The notes beneath the pieces were generated by a model that did not search any database, was not told the DNA's origin, and saw nothing but the letters and a program-made list of their open reading frames with translations. 25,883 nucleotides of DNA, taken from the NCBI GenBank assembly GCA_003118195.1, contig BEXV01001586.1, positions 7,186 to 33,068 of the forward strand, given 5' to 3'. Within the stretch, counting starts at the first letter, position 1. Every line of letters starts with the position of its first letter. A program made the translations under genes and the position numbers. This stretch comes from Hemicentrotus pulcherrimus. Its lineage: Eukaryota > Echinodermata > Echinoidea > Camarodonta > Strongylocentrotidae. Positions 11,201 to 22,900 of the stretch are shown here, piece by piece.

Positions 11201-14200
11201 CAGTCGCTGTAGATAGGTTTGACTGTACCAGGGAAAAGTTAATTTACAGGTACATTCAAAACTGTGAATAGCGACTGCCCAAGGAAAACACAACAAGTGG
11301 TCTTGGTAGACAGGTGGTATTTAAAGACAGGTTCCTTAAGTAAATGTTTCAATAGGAATCCATTTTCAAGGGAAACAAGGAATGAGGACTTTGTAGACAG
11401 GTGGTTACTATTAAACGCAGGTTTGAAAGTATCTTGTTGGTCCATCGCACAGGGTCTGAAGAATAAAATTGTTAACACTTTGTCCAAACTGAGTAGACCA
11501 GCCATGCCACACCCTAGAATGAATGGGTTGGAAAGACCAAAGCATTTTCCAGGTTGAAAGTAGGTAGAGAGATATATCATTTACTTTGTCTTGAAGCATT
11601 TACTCCTTTTTTTTTCTTCATTCTCTTTGAAATCCCTAAGCTTGATGATATTACCCAGTGCATATTGCACAGGTCAGATGAGAACCCTGTGAAGATGCTT
11701 GGGAAATCCTTTAGTTTTAATGTGAACATCCAACGTTTTCGTAAATCTGGGGTATGTTGAAGAAAACAGTGAAAGGGCAACTTATGATGGCAGAAATGAC
11801 ACACCCTGGACAGTCATTACAAGGGAGTTTCCCTTGAATGGTACATTACGGTTAGTAAATGAAGAGGGGGCGGGGTCTAAAACTACCATGACTGATGGCT
11901 CACAAGACCAGCAGATATAGACCTGTGGAAACTAAACCTGTAATTAATTTGTACAGCTGTAGAGTATGTTAAATGTCATTAGAATACACTATACATGTAG
12001 CTGCTTTTTGTTAATTCTTCAGCATCTACATGTACATGTACAAATAAATTTGTTTTTTTTTACCAAGTTCTTATTCCTAAATCAAATATTTTGTTGTAAT
12101 GTCTATGAAATGAATAGGTTCAGTGTACGAAAGCTACTTCTTCATCAACATGATCTTAACCTTTGACCTTATGACTTCTTGCTCTCAACAGACAATATTC
12201 TCTATACCAACAATATCAGTACTATTTTTTTTTACTGCACATGATAATAACAATGATCTCATAATATTTCCAGTAATATAGCTTTATGGTACATGAGCAT
12301 GGATGGGACATTTGGGGAAGGGAGTACTCTCAAATGGTGGTGAATTTTATGATAAGTTTGTTACTGTAGCTTTGGACTATTTTGACTTTAAATCAATTCT
12401 TTTATTTCACCGTAACAGATGGAAGCAAATGACAAAACACACTGTGTAGTAGTTTTGGCTTATATGTATAGTCTTCAGTACTGTAAGTTTTTTTTTTCTT
12501 TCTCTTATTGTGAAGCTCAGAACCGACAGAAATTAATTGTTTGAGAATGTCCAATGTCCATGTTTAAGGTAAATGAAATGAGATGAGTATAAAACAGAGA
12601 TGAGTATTAGTTATGATTCATGAGAATGTACATTCAGAAGCTATTAATAATGACAGGTACATTCAGTATTAATGGGAAAGGGTTAATTGAGCTACCGTAC
12701 ATCACTGTTTCACATAATGAACTATAAACAGAAAGGGTCTTTTCACTTTGGAATTTTATAATAACATTTTTGAGATAATTTAAAGTCTTCTGAACAATAT
12801 CCATAACATGAATTTGAAACATGTATCAATAACAAATCTTCCAATAATATAGGTATATTATTAAAAAACTTGTTCTAAAAATGAAATAATCTATTCGAGG
12901 GCAATAATAATTTGTGATTTGTTTTTAACCTAATACACATCTAAAAATGATAGAATGACCGATAACGACACATGTACTTGAAATAAAACAATGCCATCAT
13001 TAATACTGACATCAGTGACATGACACATTCTTGATTTTGAACAGAATATTACTTGTAATTTTTGTTATAACAGAGATTTTAATGTAAAATTACATTAACC
13101 TGTCCAGAACCAGAAGGACGTTAACCTTGAGTTTAAGTATACAAGTTAGCGCCCTTCTGGTCCTGAAGAGACGACATACAAAAAACAGCTGGACATTCAA
13201 AGGATCCACATACTTAATGCACAATTGAATTAGAAAATCTCTGATTTGGATATTCATTTGGGAAAAAGGAACATATAAAGAAAAAATATGTGATATACAT
13301 GTGTATTGTAAGGCACTATTTGGAGTACAATGTAAAATAAGATACTACGAAAGGCTCAAGTACTGTATATAGATGTAAGGAACAAACAATAAAGTTGTGA
13401 TTATACTGTAACCATTTGGCGCTGAGAATTTCACATGAAAACAAACAAGAGATAAAATATCCATCAAATATGTACATGGAGAATAACTGAGGGCCCATAT
13501 AAGACATATCAACACTTAAATAACCACAACAGATGATCTATTTACTTTCAAAGCATTGTCCAAGGACACCCTGGTCTACAGTAGCAGAAGTAGACGGGGT
13601 CAAAGGTCGAGCTCCAAAGATGGACTCGATCTCAGAGGGCTTGTCGACGTCCCAGGAGTGGGTTCCTCCCTGGGTGTCATCTGAAGCAGTGGTGATGGGG
13701 TTAAAGTCTGATGAAGGATTAGTCACAAAGGGTGACGAAGCCAGGGTATTCTGCAGAGGAACCTGAGGGGATGGGTTTGGGGATGGGAAGGGGGTGGAGT
13801 GATGGGTAGGGGAGTACTTGGGGTTCATGGCAGGTGACTTGGGAGTCTTGGCTGGAGACAGGCTCAGGCCCATCGGGTCAAACGACAATGAATAATTTGG
13901 GGCTGCAGGGCTACCAAACGGAGACTTGGGGGCTGCTTTGTCAATAGCTGATGACCCATTGGGGCTGATAGGGTCTAACATAGGGGAATAATTTGGGGTT
14001 ATATGACTGCGAGCAGGTGATTTGGGAGCGACAGGGTCACTGGTTGGTAGGAAGCCAGGGCTTGCTGTATCAAAGGATAGGGAATAGTTTGGAACCTGTA
14101 TGGGCTGAGAGGGGGCTTGGGTGGTGAAGAGGGAACCATCGGAAGCAACACTGGGAGACAAAGGATCTAACTGATTCATGGAAAACGTATCAGGTGCTAA

Positions 14201-16934
14201 GGGGGCCAGGAGATCCCCCTGGGGGTCAACACCCTTTTTAGTCTTCATGTAATCATCTTCAATGCCAGCAAACGGATCAAGTTTGGTGCTACTAGCACCC
14301 TCCTCAGGCTCAACAGACTGGTCAGTTCGCTCCGGGGCGGAGGTTTGACCATCAAAATCAGCCAGGAATGGGGGTTGATCAGCATTAGCTTTGGATGTAG
14401 GATCACTGGAGGTAAAGGGGTTCGGAGGATCTAAGGATTCTGCCATATCTACACAGAGAAGTACCCACATTCATAGCCAATCAAAACCGTAACAGAAAGA
14501 TATATCCATAGAATACCATTGTAACACAACAGGATGTACATGTATAAATCACAAAAGTACATTAAGTACAAATAGATATGTTTACATGGTTAAATGTACA
14601 TGTATGGGATGGAAAGAGAAGAAAGAAAATTACAATTAATTCACCCGTCCCATGACCCTGTAACTACATTGCTTCTTGACAATACAAACTTTAAAAATTA
14701 CAATAATAAAAGTTCTGAGTTTAGAAAGATGTGAACATCCTATAACAATCAATATCATAACTTTTGCATGTTTATCATAATTTTGAAAAACCCTAGTTAC
14801 TTGGAATTTCTAGCCCAAAGTATCATATACCGGTAACTACACTGTACCAATAATCATTATAGGTCACAACTACACCGTTGTCTATGGAAGGGACTAAGGA
14901 CAAACCGATGACACAATGTCACTTGAACAACAGAGGAAGACAGAGGATAAGTCACTTAGTACAGCTGAAACTGGAAGATGGGGATGCTGACCCCTCCTTA
15001 CAATGGTTCTATATTTAATACTGGGTGACACAGGACTTATTGGCTTGCACAAAAATATCCAGATCACATGATAGGGAATTCTCTGTAATGAGTTCAAGGG
15101 AATGTACAGCTTAAAGTCTTACCCATGAGACTATGAAACTGAGGGCTAAATGACAGAATGTAGGATATTACCACAGTGACTTGGTCTTACCCACAGGCAT
15201 ACAGAACCAAGGACTAATGGCATATTACAGGGTACTTGTACATGCACTGTACTACATTAACTCCCAAGTCTTAACCATGAGAGTATGAAACTGAGGGCTA
15301 AATGACAGACTGTAGGATATTACCACACTGACTTGGTCTTACCCACAGGAATACAGAACCAAGGGCTAATGGAATATTAAAGGGTACTACATGTACTGTA
15401 CTAAGTTCAAGTCTTCTTCAAGTCTTGTTCAAGTCCTATGTCTGTACATAGGACTAAAGTAACTGATGGCTAGTACAATACGAAAGGGTAAAAAAACAAA
15501 ACCTAGAATCTTCCATGTTGCCTGTTCCTGTTTTATCCATTGAACTATTTTCATTTAATCACTGTGGACAGGTGTCGCACGAAACACGCTCCCGGACCAA
15601 AAGGCTTACAAGGTCTCACAATCATATGACTGAACTAGCTAGCATAGTGCACATGTAATAATACAGTACTGGTTGGGAGTGAAGACGGAGCAAGCAGACC
15701 CAGCGAGTCCACATAGCTGGACGGAGCTGATCGACTGGCCTGAATGGACGGTCTAGGGATGTCAATGGGGACAGACTGGGAGACAGCTGCCCAAGAGCAA
15801 TACGTGTAAAAAGCATAGAGTATAGACTTCATGAGAAGGTACTGGATAAAGGGCATAATGTGAAGATTAAAGTTAATTCATTTTTCCTTTAGTTCTTTCC
15901 ATAAAGCCAAGTGAAGTAGAAATGATGTGTGACATTTAAAAGGATATACATTTTTCAACTTTCAATATCAGTTTATCACACAAAGCATGGTAAAAGAGGT
16001 GAAAGCGATCGTAAGGTAAGCACAGCTCATGGTCTTGGCAAACTTTTGAAACAAACAAAATCTCTGTAGAGATACAAAAGGAGTGAAAATGAGTGAGGTT
16101 TGTGTTCATGTAGTCATTGACTTCATCTTTCCATCCAAGTTTTCAGGCAATATTGACAAAAGAGATCCAACATCATGTGAACATCCAAGAAAAGAAGCTT
16201 TGGTTCAAAACTTTAACAGAATTTCTGATGAAAAGGGAACTTTACCTTTAATTTCAAATTCTAGATGCATCTTTGGTATGACTCCAAAACATGTTTGGAA
16301 TGACAAAATCAATTACTCAATGAACGAGATCTCATAAATGTTGAATGTTTTCAACTCTTATACCCTTTCTTTCCATCTAATGTTGTGTACACCTATTGAA
16401 TTATCGGTAGACAAAGAGCAGTCTAGGAGTGAAAAAGTGTGTGTGTGTGTACCAATGGTTTGCTCAGGAGGTGCAAGAAAGGGGGAACAAACCAGAACAA
16501 ACGATTTCCACATCAACCCTGTGGCAACTTGCTCCACATGACAAACCATGATTTCATTTCTGAACTTATTTCATAAAAGACATGATCTTCGTTAAATGCG
16601 TTGAAAAGAAAAGTGTGAAACGATCATTCTCTTTTTGAAGAATATACCAAAGGATGATAATGTGAATAAAAGAAAATCAAATGAGCATGGTTTTTCTTTG
16701 TGAGCTTCATTCCATCGTTGGCCTATCAACAACCATTTAACAGCACACATAAATGAATCCTATATGCAAACCAAACAGTGTTTTCAGCTCATTCTCCTTA
16801 TGCAGGTCAAGTTGTGTTAATTCCTTGCATTGTAAATCAAAAGCTAAATCCCAAGCGACTATTTCCTCTAATGGGGTAACACTTCTGCTTTTAGAACTGT
16901 ATGCAAGAAAAATAGGGAGAGAGTGATTGAGAGG

Positions 16935-16979
<45 letters not shown>

Positions 16980-19900
16980 TACAGAGAGAGAAAGGTACAG
17001 AGAGAGAGAGAGAGAGAGAGAAAGAAAGAGGGATAAGGAGGAGGAGGTTAGAAGGGAGGTATTTACCATTTGGTGATCCTCCCCATTGCGGAGGTTGGTT
17101 GGAGGTCATGACCTGAGTGGCCATCTGAGCTTGGAGAATAGAGGTCATCTGGTTGGACTGGAGGAACATCAGGTCCTGTGAGGGCTTCGTGCCTGGTTGA
17201 TTGTTGTTGTTCACTGTGTGGGGGCAAAACAATTTATGGAGATTGCACATCAAAAACACAAAAAACTCTAATCAATCCCTCTATCCAATTCAAAAGTTAT
17301 TTGATATAGCGCCTTTTCCTTGCGGTAACAAAGGGCTGCACACACCACTCCACAATGTTTGGGCCACTTATAAACAAAAGTTAGTCATTTCTCAGAGATC
17401 AGTTTAATAGGCACATGTATATGTAGGCTGGTAATAGAGTAATTTCTAGCAGGATAGATGTCACTTTAGAGTTTGGTCATTGGCTCTGGTCTTATGTGGC
17501 AGTTCACATATCATATGAGAATTTTAGTCACCCCAATGTTTTCATTTTCATATTTGAAGTAATGTCCCTGGTATCTATGAAACTGGAGGATAAATGTTGA
17601 GACTCCTACAACTCCAAGGATTTCTACATACACAGGCGTTTCTCTGGACTAACCTGCGGGGGCAGCAAACAGATCCTGGCCGGATGTTGACGCTGCTACA
17701 GGTTGGGGTGCTGCTGGTGCCGGGGCGGTGATGAAGGGGTTTGAAGTTTGAGCTGGAGCTGCTACTGGTGCTGCTGCTGCCATCTGTGGAGTGCTCTGGA
17801 CTACAGGCTCCGGAGTGAAAGTGATGGACTCTGACTGCTGGGTTTCTTTCAATCTTTGCTCCTGTACAACAATTCAAGAGGATCAGGTTTAATATCGTTC
17901 TTCTTCTTTAGCCCATTGGACCATTGCATTCTCTCATTCTTATAAGGTTAACATGAGAACCATTGTAGGAACCACTGTAGTAACCACTGAACCCTTACAT
18001 TCTGCTGTAGCAGATTATATTGGGATAAAGACCAATGCGATACTAACATTCAATCATGAGGAAAACACTCAATTAGAAAATTTGCTCATGAAATTCACAC
18101 TCTGCCTAGCACCTTTGCACATGGCACAAAATAATGTCAATTATTTTGTTAAACCCGCACTATGAACATGACAGACAAAGAAAGCGGACAAAATATACAG
18201 TTCCTCAGATAGACAAAGGAACATCCCTTCACTGCTATTAATGTAAAAATGTGTAGGACAGGTGAATATGCATGTGACACCTGTTCTACAAATTTTTTAC
18301 ATAATAGCAGTGAAGGGATGTTCCTTTGACTATCTGAGGAACTGTATATTTTGTCCGCTTTCTTTGTCAGTCATGTTCATAGTGCCGAGTGGATCGAGTG
18401 TGAATTTGATGAGCTAACACCCTAGTAAACTGTAACTACTAGGGTAAAGCTCTAATTGGCTGTTCTCGTCACGTTTTTAAAAATTTATTGATGTTGTTGT
18501 TGCTGCTACTGCTTGTTATTGTTTTTACTGTTGTTGTTACTCTTGCCGTTGTTGTCACTTGTGTAGTTGTAGTACCATGGTTGAAGTTCAGAATTCTGTC
18601 GGTAAACAAATATACCATGCACCGAGAGGCTCTAGTTGAGATTATGGATCGAGGTGGCAGGAAAAGCACTATTTCTGTTGCAGAGGAGGCCATAATTTCA
18701 CTAGTGGCTTGAAAAAATGCATTATATATTTGTTTTATATTTTTCAAACCAACCTTCTTAAAAATAATAATAATAATAATACTCATTTCTGTCACAGAGG
18801 AATCCAATATTTCACTAGTGGCTTGAAATACAGATAGCACATTGATCTTGATCGATCGTATATCTATGACGTCATCCATGGTAAAGTGCACTATACCATG
18901 GATGACGTCATGGTATAGTACTATTTATCTTATCGGTAACATCATAGCAATAATGTATGAGAGCAATCTAAAATTCCAAGCTTATTCACTGCCCTTGTTG
19001 ATAAGAGCTGTTTTTTTTAATTGCCGGGGCAATTGATAAGTCTTATATTGGTCCTATCCTGTTTGCTAAATCCTGTGGGGCTTCATAAGGGTACTAATTA
19101 CAAGTCTCCAAACGGCTTCTGTGCAGACTCTGCAAACAAGATGCACAACGTAGCATATTTTCACTTAGAGTATCTCTATTAAAAAAAGCATGCAATTTTC
19201 TCCTTATGATGATCCCTACAAAATATACACATGCAATCTGCTAAAAAAACAAAAGATGTTTGATTTGTCACCTACAGTATAGATTTGATAACTGAACTGA
19301 GGGGGTTTCCCCAAAGTCTATGCATTGTGCATTTTATGGAGTTTTGAATGTGTCTTCCAAATTTACTCTTAATTCATTCAGATATGCAATGAGCAATATG
19401 CTTAAAATGCATTACATCATGCTTGTTAGGACACATGCAGGAATAGTTCAAGAGGAAGACTGATTTAACTTCATCTAGTTTATCTCATATATCGTGAATT
19501 ATTCAATGAATTTACAAAAGAAATTTGATGAAAAAGTCATAATTGGCAGTATAATAGGTTGTTCAGTTACTGAAGAACAGCTATTAGAGTCTTCCATTTT
19601 GATCAAATGAGCTTTAACTATAAATCTACAATATATCCTACAGCTTGAAAAAGTTAAAGCATGGAAAATTGTATCTAATTTCTTGGATGACTTTCATTAA
19701 GACAGTAACTTCTTTATTTAATCAGGCAATTTCAATGGATTTAATTTGAATATTTCAGGCTTTGTCTTCAAAAAGGAAGAATCTTAACATTTCAAATTAT
19801 GAAAATTTGATAGTTTAATCAGTTACATGCACCTTATAAGCAGCTTAGCCATCTCTTACATTATACCATCATAATTTCTGCTACATGTACTCTACAAGAT

Positions 19901-22900
19901 TTGAATTTGATGGGAAGGATAGGATCAATTTTGTGCAGTCTACAATATGGAATGTCTTTAATGTGATGTTAAGCATAAAAATGGCACAGATTAAATATGT
20001 TACTTGGAAGAACTTTTATCTAAGATTTGGATGAAATTTGATCAGAATCGGTGGAGGGAAAAGGCAAGACGGTGCGAGTGATGATGCAAGATGAACGCAT
20101 GCTTGAAGAAGGAGAGGGTGTTCGCGTTCACCAAGACAAAGGGCTACCTGATCATTAAAGTCAAACAGGATGGTCGTTCCCACTTCATTGTAACTCTGGG
20201 AGGTGTGGCTAAAACTCTGAGAGGTCTGGCTAAAACTCTAAAGTCAAGAAACATAAACACCGCTGTATGTTGTCAATGTGCACAACCATAATAAGGCAAG
20301 TTGCTTCGATTGCAAACATGGATAGCGACATACAAATATACAATGTTTTGTTACAGACTATCGGTGACAGGTGTGGCAGATGGCATTACCGTAAAAAGTG
20401 AGTTAGTATGGTGTAAAAAATGGGGAATCAAAGAAATCAGAAATATCTGAATTTGGGAGAACCTGTCGACTGGATTTGATTGATAGGGATGGTGAATCCA
20501 CATTCACCCAGGGCCTTGTCTTATATAGAGTGGGATGGACTTGAATCCATCGTAACTTGAAATTAAACACAAAATCTATCTCTCAAGTACACAGTTACAA
20601 TCAATTTTAAGTTGTGATTGATTTCAATCGATTGCAACTCTTTATAATACAGTGCCAAGATTTCAAATACCGGTGCTATACCCGCACACTATCACGTTAA
20701 AAATGATGGCATTCTAGGATTACATCAATTATTAAACAGTGTTGCAATCGAGACATGGGAACTGAGGCAAGGGGCTAGAAGGAATATGTTTTACTAGGAG
20801 AACATCCTCCATAAAATCTTTCCACTCCTATTACATGTAAATTCCTTGTTTGAATCGCAAGTATATACAGATACTTTGTGTACCGTATTGCTAATTAAAA
20901 AGCCTCCTACAAATAAAAAAAGTTTTGATCTAAAACATTGAATCTGGTGACCCTTCAAGCATCCATTGAACAATTCAATGTAACAGAAAATTTTGATTTT
21001 TGTTGGTATAAAGTCAGAAACCATAGAACTGAGCTTTACACACACAAAACCCTGTAAGTCTGATCTTAACACTTTAGATGTTAGAGATAAATATGTAATA
21101 TAAATAGTAACTAAACCACAGGGGAACGATTCCACAATCTATGATACATAACTGTAGGGTGGGAGGGATAACAATTAAAAAGCCCATACACATTTATATT
21201 ACATATTACTTCAGTAATATAAGCTTGCACAGTATATACCACTTTCTTGATAAACCATACAGAAATATGAATAGAGGAGAGAACATCAGCATTCACATAA
21301 ATTGTATATCATTTCAGTTCCATATCATTTAGATATAACTCTTATCTATGTTTTCACCTTTTTTGAGAGTTCTATCCAGTTTTCTAGGAATCGCCCATCC
21401 GTATTACATAAGACACAAAGTGTTACATCAAGCAACACATTAGGTTGATTACTTCTTTTGAGTTTTCCATGCCACTACGATTGGCTAGTTTTCAAGTCTG
21501 TATAAAGGTATTCAATCCATCCAAGTATCAATGATTATGTAACGCAGTTTGAATAATGTAAGCTCAAGGATGAGGCTTTTAGTCTCTATCCATCTGACAC
21601 TCTTAAATGAAATGTCTTCATTTATAAGTATAATGTAAGTAGAATAATCTTCCCACCCAGGCTTACACATTTAGCTATATTATCTTTCCTCTGACAAGGA
21701 TACTTTTTAACAATACAAAATAAGTTTGGTTACAAGAACAAGAAGAGGAATGGATGGAAAATACACAGGTAGGAGAAAATAAGCTGGATATTAAAAGAGA
21801 GAAATTGAACATAAGGTCAAATTAGAGATAAGAAGATAAAATGATAAAGACTATGAGATGAATATAAAGTCTAGATTCACAGAAAAGGAAAGTGAGATAG
21901 AAAGAGAGACAGAGAGAGGGAGGGGAGAGACAGAGAGATGAAAAGCACAGAGAGAGAAAGAGAGAGAAAGAAAAAGAGAAAGAGAGAGGAAGAGAGAGAT
22001 GAAAGAAAGAAAATCAAGAGAAAAGAAAATAGAGATAAAACAAAGATGTACAGACAGAAGGTGGGTGTAGAAAGAGGGCAATAAAATAGATAAAATATGA
22101 ATAAAAAAGGGAAGGTCTTTCACTAAAAACTGACAAAATATGCATGCCTTGAGTGCCGCTAATCTTGCCTTCTCATCCTCCAGGGCCTTCTTCTTGTCGT
22201 TATCATCGATGGATGCTGCTGATGATGAGAATGCGTTTAAAACTGTCTGGACTGTATTGGCTCTGCATACGTAATAGGAGGGAATGACAGTGAAAGAAAT
22301 TGATCTTGACTATATACAGTGCGAGTCAAAAAAAAGTTTACACATACAAAATTGCTAATTATTATAAAAATCATCTATGAACAGTAAATTATTATACATG
22401 ATATGAAAGAATGTTTTTTCCCAAATCATTTAGTATTATTTTTGTGTAGTATGTGTTTACGCTTAGATGACATGAAACAAACATTTACACTGTATGTGCA
22501 AGGTGAAGAGACAATATTGATTGGTATCAAGGCAAAATGCAGGTCTCATATGCTTCTCTGTAGATCTATTATTATTAACCCCTTGCTTGCGAGGACTTGG
22601 TCGTCCCTGTATTAAGTCTATGGAAATGGAAGAATTAAGTTGTCAATGAGTAAATTGTCAATGAAAAAATTTGCTGTAATAGTGTACTTTATAGATCACA
22701 CTGTAAATGAATTTATTAAGCTTAGCATCTATTTGCAAGTAACTCACAAATAAAAAAATATGGTTAACTGTCAGGATATTTCTATGTACAATTACAAAAC
22801 AAAGAAAGTGGAAAAGGATTTTTTTTAAAGTGCTCTTCATAATAATATACCTCTTGGGATAACCTCCATTGGGTGCAATTATTTTCATGAAGTAGACACC

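Larger units (their letters stand above)
10990..13545 (-). other. Phase-1 intron, 3' of the large exon
   Basis: Holds the 11120-11228 terminal-inverted-repeat element and its inverted relatives to 11420, the hairpin 13104-13167, and overlapping TACATGTA octamers at 12027-12040. The stretch 11550-13100 otherwise shows only AT-rich sequence. Confidence 0.55.
17862..22147 (-). other. Large phase-0 intron with several palindromic elements
   Basis: This 4.3 kb intron joins ALK to EQRLKE. It contains a GC-rich island with possible coding character (20040-20290), a CRE hairpin (18867-18910), a duplicated 50-bp block with (ATA)n between copies (18668-18829), a large foldback element (18070-18460) and a GA-rich tract (21740-22130). 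The stretch 18920-20040 and most of 20300-21740 show nothing beyond AT-rich sequence. A GGGGTTTCCCC motif occurs near 19302. Confidence 0.6.

Noticed and set aside
10932..11216. 94-codon plus-strand frame (VPGDEIMEERMGWGC...).
   Set aside because: It runs into the inverted-repeat element and has no family resemblance. The same DNA fits a minus-strand microexon better.
16083..16541. Two adjacent plus-strand open frames of 84 and 67 codons.
   Set aside because: Low-GC composition, no recognisable motif, and an intronic position opposite a well-supported gene.
22318..22340. cagtgcgagtcaaaaaaaag, resembling a mariner/Tc1-type transposon end.
   Set aside because: No inverted partner or transposase frame was seen nearby, so it was not called as an element.
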